From Ficedula albicollis (lineage: Eukaryota > Chordata > Aves > Passeriformes > Muscicapidae): 64,000 nt of DNA. A program made the translations under genes and the position numbers. This document shows, in pieces, positions 39,801 through 51,876 of the stretch (position 1 is its first letter; each line of letters starts with the position of its first letter). The notes beneath the pieces were generated by a model. It was not told the origin of the DNA. It worked only from the letters and a program-made list of their open reading frames with translations, and did not search any database. The stretch lies in contig NC_021674.1 of assembly GCF_000247815.1 (NCBI RefSeq), positions 78,996,889 to 79,060,888 of the forward strand, written 5' to 3'.

Positions 39801-40249
39801 AGAACAGCACAGAGACCTCCATGGCATGTCTGATCAGCCCTCACGGGGAACACGGGTACGGCGGGGAGCCAGAGCGAGTTCACCCCAGTGCTGCCTCTCC
39901 CACGGTGCCTGTGTGTGTACAGCTACGTTTAAAATAGAATTCCTGACCTAGAAGTCCCTTACAAAAAGATGGTGTTCCCAATGTGGAAGTGAGCTAACCC
40001 TCCTCCTAATTTTAGAATAGTACGGGCCCAGAACTAGAAGAATGCTTTGCTAAAAATTGCTCTATTTGTAATGCTGCCTCCTTTACTAGCATTTATTGCT
40101 GACTGTCTTCTCAGCTTCTTATTCTCCCATCCGACAGTGATCAATATTCTTTTCCTTGAATTAGCCAGTTTTTTGTTAATGACCATCGAAAAGGGAAGGC
40201 AGGGAGTCTAACAACAATACAACTATTTCTCCAAAAGGAAAAAGCATTG

Positions 40250-40440
40250 CCCGGAATGCATCAAGGAAATGTAATGAGAGATGATGGAGGAAAATAAGGG
40301 AAATATTTCCTCACAAGGAGGTTTTAAGTAGAGTCTGGCAACGATCTCCCAAAGGAAGTAGTGGAAGTCTGGTCACTTAAATCAATTAGGACTAACCAGA
40401 GCATCGCACTCCCCATGACTCTGTAAGGAGAAAAGCAATG
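40250..40440 (+). mobile_element. Possible old LINE 3' fragment
   Basis: The series ATATTTCCTCACAAGGAGG, GTCTGGCAACGATCTCCCAA and AGGAAGTAGTGGAAGTC resembles the 3' flank of CR1-type LINEs (TTTCTTCACAGAGAGGGT, CTGGAACAGCCTTCC, GTGGTGGA). The copy is too decayed to be certain. Confidence 0.33.
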
Positions 40441-41142
40441 TCAAACTGAACTAAAATAGACTTTGCGTGCTTATTTTCTGCAGGGCTGTTGTCTGTGTTT
40501 TGCTGGTAAATTCAATATGGCTAATGCTGATTAACATCTCTTGGTGGTGATCATATCATTGCATTGTTTCCAGCCTGTTCCTCAATAGCACGCACTCACA
40601 AGGGCATGGCCACACAAAACACCCCAGCTCAGCTGGCTCGGCCTGAAAGGCAAGAGGCAGATAAAGGCAGGAGAAGTTGTTTTCTCTCACCTTAACAGTG
40701 GTCAGGCTTGTTATCACCACAATGCTGGATTGATGCAGACCTCCCTTCTGCACACTGAGCACAGTGTACCTGCAGCAGCATAGCTGAGGCAGGAGCTGCA
40801 TGTGGACTTGGTCTCTTGGATTGATGTAGAGCAAGGAGGTGTGCCAGGTGCCTTAGGTAGGGCTGCAGTACCCATGTCCTCTGTGCACTGGATGGGTTTT
40901 AATGCATACAAGACCAACTGGGGACAGAAGCAAGACAAATAAAGTGCTTTATCCTTCCTCTTGGTGGACTGTTTGGCATGCTCCAAACATACAGAAGTCA
41001 TCTCATGCACTGCTTTGAAACATAAGAAAGAAATCAAGCCTCCAAGAAGCTAGGATCTTTGCTTTTCTCTCTGTGTGAGCATTGTTGGTTTGTATGTATG
41101 CTTTACCTTTTCTCTGCCTGGTTTTCTGGTAGCCAGTCAATT

Positions 41143-41908
41143 CCATTTAAACAATAGAAATGGGTAGAAATTGGAATAAGGTAAAGGATTGAAAGGCAGG
41201 GAAGTAGTGACTTGGCATATGAGCTTGGACCACATGTCCAGTGGAGGTTCCCACAAACTGATCTGCCTGCTTAAACATTAATTTACACAGAAAATAAGTT
41301 TTAAAAGCAAACAACTCTCAGGCATCTCATTTTCAATAGAGAAAAAAACCCCTGGGATTGTTCCTGGCATGTGTTTTTACCTGTCCAACAAAGGTCTCTC
41401 ACGTGTAAATGAAGACTGTTGTAGCAGAGAAATTACCACATGTCCAGTGGAGGTTCCCACAAACTGATCTGCCTGCTTAAACATTAATTTACACAGAAAA
41501 TAAGTTTTAAAAGCAAACAACTCTCAGGCATCTCATTATTGAAAGGCAGGGAAGTAGTGACTTGGCATACGAGCTTGCCATTTAAACAATAGAAATGGGT
41601 AGAAATTGGAATAAGGTAAAGGATTGAAAGGCAGGGAAGTAGTGACTTGGCATATGAGCTTGGACCACATGTCCAGTGGAGGTTCCCACAAACTGATCTG
41701 CCTGCTTAAACATTAATTTACACAGAAAATAAGTTTTAAAAGCAAACAACTCTCAGGCATCTCATTTTCAATAGAGAAAAAAACCCCTGGGATTGTTGCT
41801 GGCATGTGTTTTTACCTATCCTCCCTGGGATTGTTCCTGGCATGTGTTTTTACCTGTCCAACAAAGGTCTCTCACGTGTAAATGAAGACTGTTGTAGCAG
41901 AGAAATTA
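41143..41908. repeat. Shuffled mosaic of duplicated blocks
   Basis: A 244-bp segment at 41143-41386 recurs at 41578-41821 (period 435). Its middle part (starting CCACATGTCCAGTGG) also appears a third time at 41436-41538, followed by a short piece of the first part (ATTGAAAGGCAGGGAAG). The last part (CCTGGGATTGTTCCTGG to GCAGAGAAATTA) of 41351-41435 recurs at 41824-41908. Copies differ at a few bases only (for example GTTCCTGG/GTTGCTGG). This order cannot come from one simple tandem duplication. Confidence 0.93.
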
Positions 41909-42647
41909 TCTCTTTCCTTCTGCAAACGTAGATCAACTTGTTTTCACTAACTTTTTTTCACTGGTGTTGGGGACAACTGGGATGCATCAGTCAGATCAAA
42001 TAATTTTAAAAGACTGTCCTTATCTCTTGCTAGAGAAATGCCTGTGTGGTGCTAGTACATGCAGCTTCAGAGCCTTTTCCTTCCCAACGTGCGGTGTTCA
42101 TAGTCACGCTCCAGTGGCTCGATTCCAGCCTTCCTGCCAGAATGCATCAGATGCAAGCACTCCCAAAACTGGTGGGGCCGAGCAGGGAACCTGCCACCGG
42201 AGCCGAATCAATATTTAGACAGCTTCAGGCGGCAGAGCTTGCGCCGGCTTTCACACTTGGCAGCAAGCTCTGCACCCGTTTGTTTCCAAAGTTATTGTTT
42301 GTGCAGTTTCAAGAATTGGCACCAGAGAGATTTCTGCCTGAGGGCAATGACAAGTGCCGGGTGCTTGAAAAGAAACTTTCCCCCTTTGGATCTGAAGATT
42401 GTGAGAGTGAAGGTTGTGTCACTGGGTAATTTCTCAAAGGAAGTCAAGGCACACATTTGCTCAGAGTTTTCATCATTCTTCACATGAGGCATCTGCTGGG
42501 CACCATGGGGAGCCCACGGCACAGCCTCATGCTCTGCTTCCGACTCTAACAGCTCTAACAGCTGCCTTGCTGCTGTTTGTTATCCTGGTGATTTACCTGG
42601 AGCAAAAGGCTGTGTCAGCATGGGAGACAGCCTTGCTGTGGGGTTGG

Positions 42648-42657
42648 ATGAGTCAGC
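42648..42657 (+). promoter_or_regulatory. CNC/small-MAF site (ATGAGTCAGC)
   Basis: Perfect match to RTGASTCAGC, with a one-off relative TGTGTCAGCA 38 bp upstream (42611-42620). It lies 2.4 kb before the second coding exon. Motif only. Confidence 0.4.
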
Positions 42658-42829
42658 CCCCAGGCTGTGCAAGCAGCAGGCAGGCAGGTGAAACCCTGGC
42701 CCAGCACGGAAAATTATTTTAATTTGCTTTCCAGCCATTCCACCTAGTGGCCAAGTGCCACCACTGCCAGGAGAGCTGTGTTTGTGCTCCAGAGTCCCTG
42801 CAGACCCACGCTGCTGCCGAGCTTACAAG

Positions 42830-43240
42830 ATATGCAGCAATTTGTAAGCCCCACACTGAAGATCTTACCATCAGCCTGCGAGTATCTCATTAAGTTCCTG
42901 AGCAATTTTGTTAATCATGCTGCATAGATAAAATGCAGATAGGCCTTTAGTGAGCTGATAATCTAACAAATAGGCAGAAAGTGTAACACTGATAAAGCAG
43001 AGATTGGTTTAATAGCCAGCTGTAAATCTTGGCAATTCTGTACCAGAGGCGTATTGTAAAATAGGAATGTACAAGTGTGTAAGTGCGTGCATGAAAATGC
43101 ACTGCTTCTTAAAATAGCAGATAGAGCAGTAATACTATGGATGGAATAGCTACTGGGAGCAATTTTAGAGGTGTTAGAAAATATTTTTCTTCCCTTCAAA
43201 ATCTGCACCATTTGTGTTGTCTTCATAATCTGCCATCATA
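42830..43240. promoter_or_regulatory. Candidate conserved non-coding block
   Basis: Repeat-free sequence with GTTAATCATGCTGCATAG, a GATAAAATGCAGATAGG GATA-type pair and TGATAATCTAAC. It has the texture of an intronic enhancer; motif content only. Confidence 0.25.
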
Positions 43241-45098
43241 AATACAGATCTATGAATAACAAAGGCTTGTTTCTGGAAGTCAGGATTTTCTATAAAAATC
43301 TGTGAACTCTGCTACTGGTTCTGAGGCAGTATAGGGCTTTATAGGCTTTTCATTGAGATGAACCAAATTATTCACTCAGATACACTCTAGTCAGGAGTTA
43401 GACCTTCGCAAATTCATGGCCTGATGGCTCACCAGCTTCTTTGCTCAGTGGCATTAATTCAGCTGGAAGAATAGTAAAAAGCAACTCACCTTCAGGGTAT
43501 CATACCATCCCAAATATACCCTTCTGAGGAGCTGGGAAATGGGAGTTCCAGTTCTCACAGCCTGGGGAAGGAATGTGATCTCCTACTTTCTAGGTTCCCC
43601 TTCTGTCTTTAGGCCATTTTGCAAAAAAAGGAGACGACAGTGCTTCCTCTTCTTGTTTGTTTTTGATGAAGAAACTGAGCTGGGGGTGCCTGCCAGAGAC
43701 ATCTGCATCCAGAAGGAGGTTGCAGGTTGTGCATCCCAACCTCACACAGACATGCAGGTGTTGGCTGTGCTGAATCCCATCTAGAGGCCTTTGCCTGGTG
43801 TGCAAAGCACAGGGAACTCAGATAAATGAGTGCTACTTGCAAGGGAGGCAAGAAGGTGTCTCAGTGAATTGGGACTGAAGGGACTTTACAGGATCAGGTT
43901 GGTGCAATGGGAAATTGAGTTGTGGTCTTCTCAACTTGTGGCAAAACCACTGAATTTTATTGAGCAGAAACCTTAATCAGTGATGGTGAGTTGTGGTTCT
44001 GAAGGAGCCTCTTGCTGCTTCATGAAAAATAATTTTTCTAATCCCTTTGCTTCATACCCATTTGGAGAAAAAAAATTAACAGAAATTAGTGGCAGTCAAA
44101 GTATTTTTGTCAAGAATAGACAGTATCTATAGTTTACTATGTGGCTTAGCAACTTATTTGATAGCTATATGTAAAGACACAACTGTAAAAATGGAGGAGG
44201 AGGGAAGTGTGTATTTTTTAATATGTGGTATGTTAATGTAATACATAGGTGGTATGGAAAGAAAACAAGATGAGTAGCCATGCATAAGTCAGACTTAGAA
44301 CAGTTGACTGGAGATCACTCTCCTGGAAACAGTCTTTACTCTTTCTACAAAGAAAATGATGGGAAATTAAGTACTGAGATGGGACTCAATATAATTTCTG
44401 TTATTTGAACTATAAATATTAATTTATTTTCTGTTAGCTGTACCTCATGCTCACTAAAATCAGGAACAATATGAGGAGAATAATCTCTATGGGATGGAGG
44501 AAAGTTATGCAGTCTGTACTTACCTATTATGTATTCAGCAATGGCTTGCAAACAAATTGAGAAGAAAAAAAGGAAACGGGTTGCTTTTGACAGAGGCAGA
44601 AAAAATGCTTTCTGTTGAATTTTGCTCTAATACTAGGTGTTTCCTTCCCAAAACACTTTCTGGATTTAAGTGGTGTCTTAAGCTTGAAACCACTGTTTGT
44701 TGGACCTTCCATCAGAGCAGAAGAATCCAAACTGAGTTGGTGCTTTCATGGTTGGGTGTTGTAGCACAGTTCAGATGAAATCCATGTAAGACTTAGCAGT
44801 GTCCACGCTGGTTTTGACAGTCTTTTATTAGGGGAGAGAATTAGTTCATAGGTTTCAAGATACTTGGGAGAAATAGTGCTCAGTTAACCTGTACAGCGAT
44901 GCCCAGGAGCAGCACAAAGGGAGCAGTGCTTGTTTCTGGATGTGGCATCATTGCAGGTGTGACAGAAGAACAGCTGTGCTGAGCAGTATTTATTTCTGAG
45001 TGCCAGATCTGTTTGTTTATCTAACCACATGACGAAGGACCTGGGGTGATAGCCGGAGCTGATGGTAACGCTGGCAATTTCCCTCTCTCTTTTCGCAG

Positions 45099-46643
45099 GT
45101 CACTGTCAGGGGGTTTGGTCCATTGTTACAGTTCGCCTACACTGCTAAGCTGTTACTCAGCAGAGAAAACATCCAGGAGGTCATCCACTGCGCTGAGTTC
45201 CTGCGCATGCACAACCTGGAGGACTCCTGCTTCAGCTTCCTGCAGACACAGCTGCTGAACAACGAAGATGGCCTGTTCCTGTGCAAGAAAGATACGGCCT
45301 GTCAGCGCATGCACGATGAGGAGAACTCCGATGGAGATGAGGAGGAGACGATGGAATCGGAGACGTCAAAAATATCTTGCCCAAGGGAGAGGATGCACCA
45401 AGAACCCTTCAATTTTGAAACCACTGTTGCTGGAGCAGACAAAGGCGAAGGGATGCTGCCTGACTCTGACATGCTGAGAGATAGCAAGGACAATTTGGAT
45501 AAAGATGCAGTAACACGGTACCCCAGATACAAGAAATACCAGCTTGCTTGTACCAAGAATGTCTACAACACATCACACATCAGTACCTCAGGTTTTGCAA
45601 GCACATTCAGTGAAGAGAGCTCTGGAAATGGCCTCAAATCAGGACTTGCTATGGGGCAGATAAAAAGTGAGCCTCAGAATGAAGAGAACGATGAAGAAAG
45701 CATCACACTTTGCCTGTCTGGAGATGAACCTGACATCAGGGATAAAGAAGGGGATGTTGAAATGGACAGGAAACAGCCAAGCCTCACTTGTGTCGACAGG
45801 CCAAAAAGTGGGTCTTCTCCTTCTTGCTTGCGGTCTTTCTTCAACAGAACAAAAAGCATAGATTTGGTTGGCTTCCCCAGCACTTCCCAACAGCACTTTG
45901 GCAGGAGTCCAGCATGCCCTTTTGAAAAAGGGACAACTCAGGGTGACCACAAAACTGACTATGTCCCTTTCACAGGGAACTATGGACAGTCCCATGCCAT
46001 GCAGAAGGATGCTTCCAACTTCACCGTGGGATCACCGCTCAGGGGGCCCGGCTTTGAAACTCTCTGTAAGCAAGAAGGGGAGCTGGACAGGAGGAGTGTT
46101 ATATTCTCTTCAAACGCTTGTGACCAAGTAAACACTTCGGTGCATTCATATTCTGGTGTGAGCAGCTTGGACAAAGACCTCACTGAGGCTGTGCCAAAGG
46201 GTCTGTGGGCTGGCGGTAGCCAGTCCCTCCCCAGCTCCCAGACCTACTCGCACAGCGGACTGACAGCTGATCACTTGCCGGGAAGGATGCGGCCGAACAC
46301 CAGCTGTCCGGTGCCAATTAAAGTTTGCCCTCGCTCTCCTCCTCTGGAAACCAGAACCAGGACTTCCAGCTCGTGCTCCTCCTACTCGTACGCGGAGGAC
46401 GGCAGCGGCGGCTCCCCGTGCAGCCTGCGCCTGTGCGAGCTCTCCTCCTCCCCCTGCTCCCAAGGGCCCCGCTTCCTGGCGCCCGAGCACCAGGAGCCCG
46501 GCGTGGTGGGCGACGGGCTCTACACCCCGGTCCGAGCCCAGATCAAATGTGAGCCATCCTATGGAACAAACTCCAGCGATGAGTCTGGGTCATTCTCAGA
46601 AGCAGACAGTGAATCATGTCCTGTGCAAGACAGAGGGCATGAG
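45099..46643 (+). CDS. BACH2: BACH2 coding exon 2: rest of BTB domain and regulatory linker
   Basis: Encodes residues 82-596, joining in phase 0 to exon 1. It starts VTVRGFGPLLQFAYTAKLL, finishing the BTB domain by about residue 130, then an acidic stretch (154-172) and a long, Ser/Pro-rich, probably disordered linker. Five Cys-Pro dipeptides (C175, C354, C484, C491, C588) fit the heme-regulatory motifs known for BACH proteins; PNTSCPVPIKVCPRSPP carries two. The motifs IKSE (K270) and IKCE (K564) match the SUMO consensus; SUMOylation of BACH2 has been reported. The Ser-rich RTRTSSSCSSYSYAEDGSGG segment is strongly conserved with human. The exon ends CATGAG/GTAGGG at 46643; read-through would add only three residues before a stop. 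The linker is slightly shorter than in human (824 against 841 residues in total). Confidence 0.97.
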
Positions 46644-47260
46644 GTAGGGATTTAAGATAAGTACAAATATCACCGTTGTTATAACCCAATTAATCGCTCC
46701 TTGATTCTCTCAAATGATTTTGCACTTCCCCAGCACTTTCTTTGTTTATAGAGGCAAAGAGTAACTTCTGGTTATTCCCTCATCAGCTGAGTGCGCATGG
46801 TTGACTTCACATTAATGTGCTTGACCTCCGAGGTGTTCGGCACTTCTAAAAATTTGGGTATGGGAAAACAGCAAACTGCTGAATGATGAGAGTGCATTGA
46901 TGTGCTTAGGAGTCTGCCAGCAGTGTCCTGCCTTCCTCCCTCCCCCACCCACTTCCGTGGCACAAAGCACTGCTCTTCATTCCTAATTTGCTGAGGCATT
47001 TCCAGCTCCACCAGGTATTGCTGCAGGTGTGTTTGCTCAAGCTATGCCTTTCCTGACACCGAGGGTCAGGCAGCCTGCTTGAAGAGCCAGGCTGCATGTT
47101 GCCAGCAGAGGTGTGAAATTATTCAAACAATTGCATAGCTGGCCTCCCTGTGCTGTGGGAATGGCGTTCGAGTCATCTTCTCATGTGTGTGTGTATCTTG
47201 CATGTTCACGTACTGGGTTTTGCCTCTATTATGTGACAACTTGAGTTCATGTCCCCTGAC

Positions 47261-47338
47261 TGTGACATTTGTTGAGTGGTGAGCTCTGTGACATTTGTTG
47301 AGTGGTGAGCTCTGTGACGTTTGTTGAGTGGTGAGCTC
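47261..47338. repeat. Three tandem copies of a 26-bp unit
   Basis: Units at 47261-47286, 47287-47312 and 47313-47338 (TGTGACATTTGTTGAG then TGGTGAGCTC); the third has ACG for ACA. A small minisatellite. Confidence 0.95.
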
Positions 47339-48856
47339 TAGCAGCCATGGCACAAATGGTTTCAGAGAGAAGTTATCCGTTAATTTCCAGGATTGTTAAG
47401 GGAATGACAAGAGAATGATCTGGGACTGAAGAGCAAGCTGTCAATTTCCATACAGTTCTCCCAAGAGAGAGAGGAAAAAGAGGGGCCCTCTCTAAAACTA
47501 GAGATGGGTCAGTGATAGCTGCAGTGATAGCTGGCTAACCATGACCAAATAAAACTGTCTGTGTGAAGTCTCTAGTTTGAGGGTAGACTTACAGAGATGT
47601 GTTGTGGAGCCCAGGAAGTGGAAGACTGGATGTTTATTCACAGAGTTTCATTAGGAATCTGCATGCTCTAGAGAACATCTGGGTGAAATCACATATCAGG
47701 TTCCTCTAATAATGCTGGGAAACTCCACTGAGAGCTTGTGCTTCAGTGTGGGGAGCAACGAGTGCAACTTTGGGGAGTTCAAATGCTGAGAGCACCTAGT
47801 TCAGAACCGTGTTGGCTTAGTTATAGAATGGGGATGAAAACAATTCATCATTTATTCTGTCATTTATTCTGTCCCTCAGTCTTTATTTCAGCTACATCCC
47901 AGGCTATATTTTTCAGACAGATGTGGATGCTTCCTTTAGTTGGCTGCTTAGGTTTAGAAGAGGGCTGAAGGGCCTGGGGAGCCTCTGGTGTTCTAACCCC
48001 TGGTCACACTGGGCCAGTGATTCTGAGAGGACAGTTCTTCATCCTCATGTTGTCAGCAGGGGATGATGCAGAAGGGAGAGGAGTCTCTGTGGGAGGCTGT
48101 CTGGGATGCTGTGCAGGAAATCTCTTTTGGGAAGCCCTACAGCAGCTCTGTTTGGCTGTAGCTGGGTTACTCAGTGAAGCCCTCCCTTTGCAGGGGGCAG
48201 AAGGCAGCAGGGACCAGGGACCACCCATTTCCACCCATGTGTGCTGCTTGCTCAGCATGAGGCAGCGCAGAGGGCAGAGGTTAGCCTTTTGAGGTTTGAT
48301 AATTAATTAGCTGTCATAATTACCTAATTGTGTGGAAATATGCTGCAGCAAAAATGAGCCTGGAAGAGTGAAATTAGAAGGTTACAGGGGGCTAGTGGTG
48401 GTTTCCTAGAAAGAAAAGTATGTGAATATGTGCAGGAGACCATGGATGAGAGGAGGGACACACAGGGGGCAAACAGGCAGCTGTAGGAGGCTGCCTGGGT
48501 GTGCTGCTGGCAGGCAGACATCTGGCTCTGAGACAGTGCTGGGAAAGGTTTGCTCCACTCCTGGTTTTGCTGCTGGTTTCCTCTGGGGAAGACTTTCTGA
48601 ACTGTGCTGAGCAAGTTTTCTCCCTGGGACTGCTGATAAGGCTTTTTGGTTTTTTTTCAACCCAGGGTATTTTGATTAGGACTGTTAAGCATTAAAAATG
48701 TGGGGAGGAAATTAATGTTCTGTGAGGTTGCACTGCACTATCCTGAACAAGCCAAGGGTAAACAGATCACACCAGTGCTTTGGTAGAGATTGATCTTCTG
48801 AAGGTTGTTACCAATACAAGAACAGACTTTGCAGCCTCATTAAACAATACTGTATT

Positions 48857-48976
48857 AATACAGTGACTTGGGGTATGTATCCTGCAATGCTGCAAGATCT
48901 GCTGCTGTGGAAACCAAAATACAGTGACTTGGGGTATGTATCCTGCAATACTGCAAGATCTGCTGCTGTGGAAACC
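48857..48976. repeat. Tandem duplication, 2 copies, period 61
   Basis: Copies at 48857-48915 and 48918-48976 with one mismatch in the core (CAATGCTGC/CAATACTGC). Unit core ACAGTGACTTGGGGTATG. Confidence 0.93.
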
Positions 48977-51653
48977 TCAGTAAAGGGTATCTCAATCCAG
49001 ACAGCAGAAAATACGTAACAGCAGCAGGAAGTTTTTGTGTAAGTTGCTCTATCTGTTCTTAGCAGTTTGGCTGTAATTAAAACAGCAGGAGAGACTCACA
49101 GCTGTCTGGAATGGACAGCTTTCTGTCCTTCACCTCCCTGCAAGCTGCATGGGAATCTTTCTCCATTCCAGAAATTGTTGCTTTGCCCTTCCTGTCCTGA
49201 TGACTTCACAGACGGGTCCCTTTACCCCTCCATATCAGAACACACAGTGTTTTCTGGGCTTCTATTCAAAAAGCACCTGATAAGATATCTGGGGGTGACA
49301 TGCTTGCCCTTCTGGAGGGTGGCCATGCAGGTTCTTCTGCTGCAGGTCAGCTTTCATTGGGGTGGGATGGCCTGACAGGAATGAGCCTGGTGGACTCTGA
49401 CTGTCAGTTATCTCACAGGGCTGCTCAGTCCCCCTGGAATTTGGACTTAGTTGGTCTTAATTTGGCTCCCAGAGTGCTGTCGCTGCCAGAATTAATGTCA
49501 CAAACCGTCATTTGCTGGGGTATTGATTGTGCGAGAAGTAGGTTAAAGATTTCTCTCTGCTTTTTTCATGCATTTCCCACAGAGAGATGCCATTCAGGAG
49601 CACATGGCCGAAGTTGTTTGGTGCCAGAAGTGGGGTGCTAGGGCTCAGCATGATGCCATGTGTGTGAAGGTGACCCCACCTTGTGACGAGCCTCTGTCTT
49701 ATTGAGGGTGCAGATGGCAGTCACAACTGTCAGAGGGGGTGGCAGTCCTTGGAACACTCCTTGCTAAATCTTCTCCAGGATGTCCTTGCTTATTGCTTCC
49801 CTTCCTGGAGCCACCAAGGCTCTTCTGTGATCTCCCTTTGTTAAGGCTTCCTGACAGAAGCAGCAAGTGCAATGTAGGGTGTACCCATGGTACAGAGTTG
49901 CAGGAGCTGGGCTGTTACTTGAGCTATTGGGACTTCACAGAAATATTTAATAGTTTGTGTTGCTCTTTTCACTCAGCTCTCTCAGGCCTCCACAGGTTGT
50001 GAAAAATCAATTACTGAGATACAATACTGGAGAGAAGACTTAAAGCTCAGTGCTTACAGGCAGGTTCTGACAATCCTGCTTAAAATAGCAACAACAAAAC
50101 AATAAGCCCTGAAATAATGAATTGTTGAGAAGGAAGTAGTCTGTCAATCTGTTAACCTACTTAGGAACAGAAACTTCTGCACTACCTACTTTTCTTGATA
50201 TTCCTTTTCTTCAGCAAGTACTTAAGAGTTTTTATCTGCTAGAAAATTTGTAAAAAATATTATACTACTAAACCAGTTAAAAAGAAATCTCAGTTCAGTT
50301 TAATTTGATCAGTGAGTTTTCTGAGGGAAAAAATAAACAAGGGTAAGAGGAGATAAGAGGTGGAGTTTTCCAAGAACTATTACTATCTAGAGAATTGCAT
50401 TCAATGTCTTTTCATGTGTATTTCAAAAGAATTTCCCGCCTGGGTTAGTGACTCACTTTTCAAAGGAAATTTTCATAAAGGGAAAGTTAATGCAATTAGA
50501 CCTTTGAGGATATTGTAGGTAAATAAATTTCAGCAAGAGTCTAAACCATGTTAAGTGACAGGCAGCCACCCTTTCTCCGTTCATCTGGTGCTTAGCAAAG
50601 TACAGCAAGTCAGAGCCCCAGAAAAGTGGAGTAAACCAAAGTTGCTCTACCAGAAATGTACTGTAACTCTGCTGAGTTATATAATCTGAGACTGCTTCAC
50701 TACTAAATATTCCTACTCAGTGAAGAATGTTACGTGGAATGAAGGGCAACCAAGAAAAATACATGGGAAGGTTTTAACTTGCTATGGTATGTGATACCTC
50801 CCCAGAATTTGATGATCAGTCTCCCCAGCTTTCCTGTTTTTACTAGGCTTGCAAATCTGAAAATGAGAAAAATTTGGCTCCAGATTTTCTGGTAGATGTT
50901 CTCCTGACTAGGATGGCATCAGCAGGGCACTGGGAATTGTTTCTCAATGTCTGTTTAAATGGTGTCTTGTCAAACATCGGTCTTGTAAGGTAAACTTCAT
51001 TGAGTTTTGTTTTCTTTCCTCTCTTCAGTAGGAGTGGTCTCCATGCTGGTAGCAAAGAATTGCTGGATTACAACACTGAGAGTTTGAATTTTCAGGAGGG
51101 TCATTTTAAACACTGTATTATTTCTTGGAGTCCTACAACCAATTCTTTAATACCCTGATCTGAAGACCTTGCACAAGCTCTTGAAGCACTCCAGTTCTTA
51201 AGCTGCAAAAGCAGCTCTTTCAGAGAAATACCTGATCTTCCATTCTTAAGTGCACCTGTGGCTTCTGTCTGTGTTTCTGTGCTCTCCCTGATCTCAGAGA
51301 AGCCCATTAAAGGGCAGGAGTATCATACTGTTGTGCCCTTTGAAGGGCTGGAAGCTGGGGACACTGCAAGCAGTGAATGGGAAGAGGTCAGCCCAGCATT
51401 CTAAGCACCAGCAGTGTGTGTTCTGAATACAAGTCCAAGTCATGGGCTGAGGGTTGAGAACCTCATCCACATCTCCTGACTGCTGGCTTGAAGCACTCAG
51501 CCGTGGGATTAGCCTGGTCCCCCAGTTCTTTGAGGCAGGTGGCAAATCAAAAGGCTATTCAGCCTGCCTCCACTAGGTCCACAGCTGTGCCCTCTCAGGC
51601 AGCATTTGCTGACCCAAACCCCTCTCATGGCCCTCACGAGGTAAGGCTGGAGC

Positions 51654-51777
51654 TGACCCCACACCACTGTGGGACCATCAGTTGTCTTGTGTCAGATGGA
51701 ACACAGTGTCTGCAGTGACCCCACACCACTGTGGGACCATCAGTTGTCTTGTGTCAGATGGGACACAGTGTCTGCAG
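51654..51777. repeat. Tandem duplication, 2 copies, period 62
   Basis: Copies at 51654-51715 and 51716-51777, abutting, one mismatch (ATGGAACAC/ATGGGACAC). Directly followed by a different tandem pair. Confidence 0.95.
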
Positions 51778-51876
51778 TGGAACCTGCTGATCTGAAGGGA
51801 GACCATTTAGACCCTGTTTTGTTGACGTGGAACCTGCTGATCTGAAGGGAGACCATTTGGACCCTGTTTTGTTGAC
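51777..51876. repeat. Tandem duplication, 2 copies, period 50
   Basis: Copies at 51777-51826 and 51827-51876, abutting, one mismatch (CATTTAGAC/CATTTGGAC). The unit starts GTGGAACCTGCTGATC. It begins where the previous pair ends. Confidence 0.95.

Larger units (their letters stand above)
17426..45098 (+). other. BACH2: BACH2 intron between the two BTB exons (27.7 kb)
   Basis: GT-AG intron, donor GTACAG and acceptor TTTTCGCAG, phase 0, cutting the BTB domain after residue 81. I found no second gene, tRNA or coding exon within it. It holds the adapter-like sequence (18468-18488), LINE traces near 19110 and 40250, a CA repeat, and tandem pairs at 18430, 24570, 31418 and 41143. Stretches such as 21340-21780, 30560-31340, 33540-33800, 38000-38360 and 42830-43240 are AT-rich, repeat-free and rich in TAAT and similar cores, hence candidate regulatory DNA. 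A CpG-richer patch lies at 39700-39900. I see nothing specific in 19700-21300, 22000-24500, 25000-29700, 34000-37900 or 43300-45000. Confidence 0.9.

Noticed and set aside
45302..46490. Minus-strand open frames over exon 2
   Set aside because: Shadows of the BACH2 coding strand in a Ser/Pro-rich, GC-richer exon; no recognisable family.
45123..46655. 510-codon open frame as a separate gene
   Set aside because: It is BACH2 exon 2: its true start is the acceptor at 45099, and it runs three codons past the donor at 46643.
47261..47338. Three 26-bp repeats considered as a CRISPR-like array
   Set aside because: Units abut with no spacers; vertebrate intron; a simple minisatellite.
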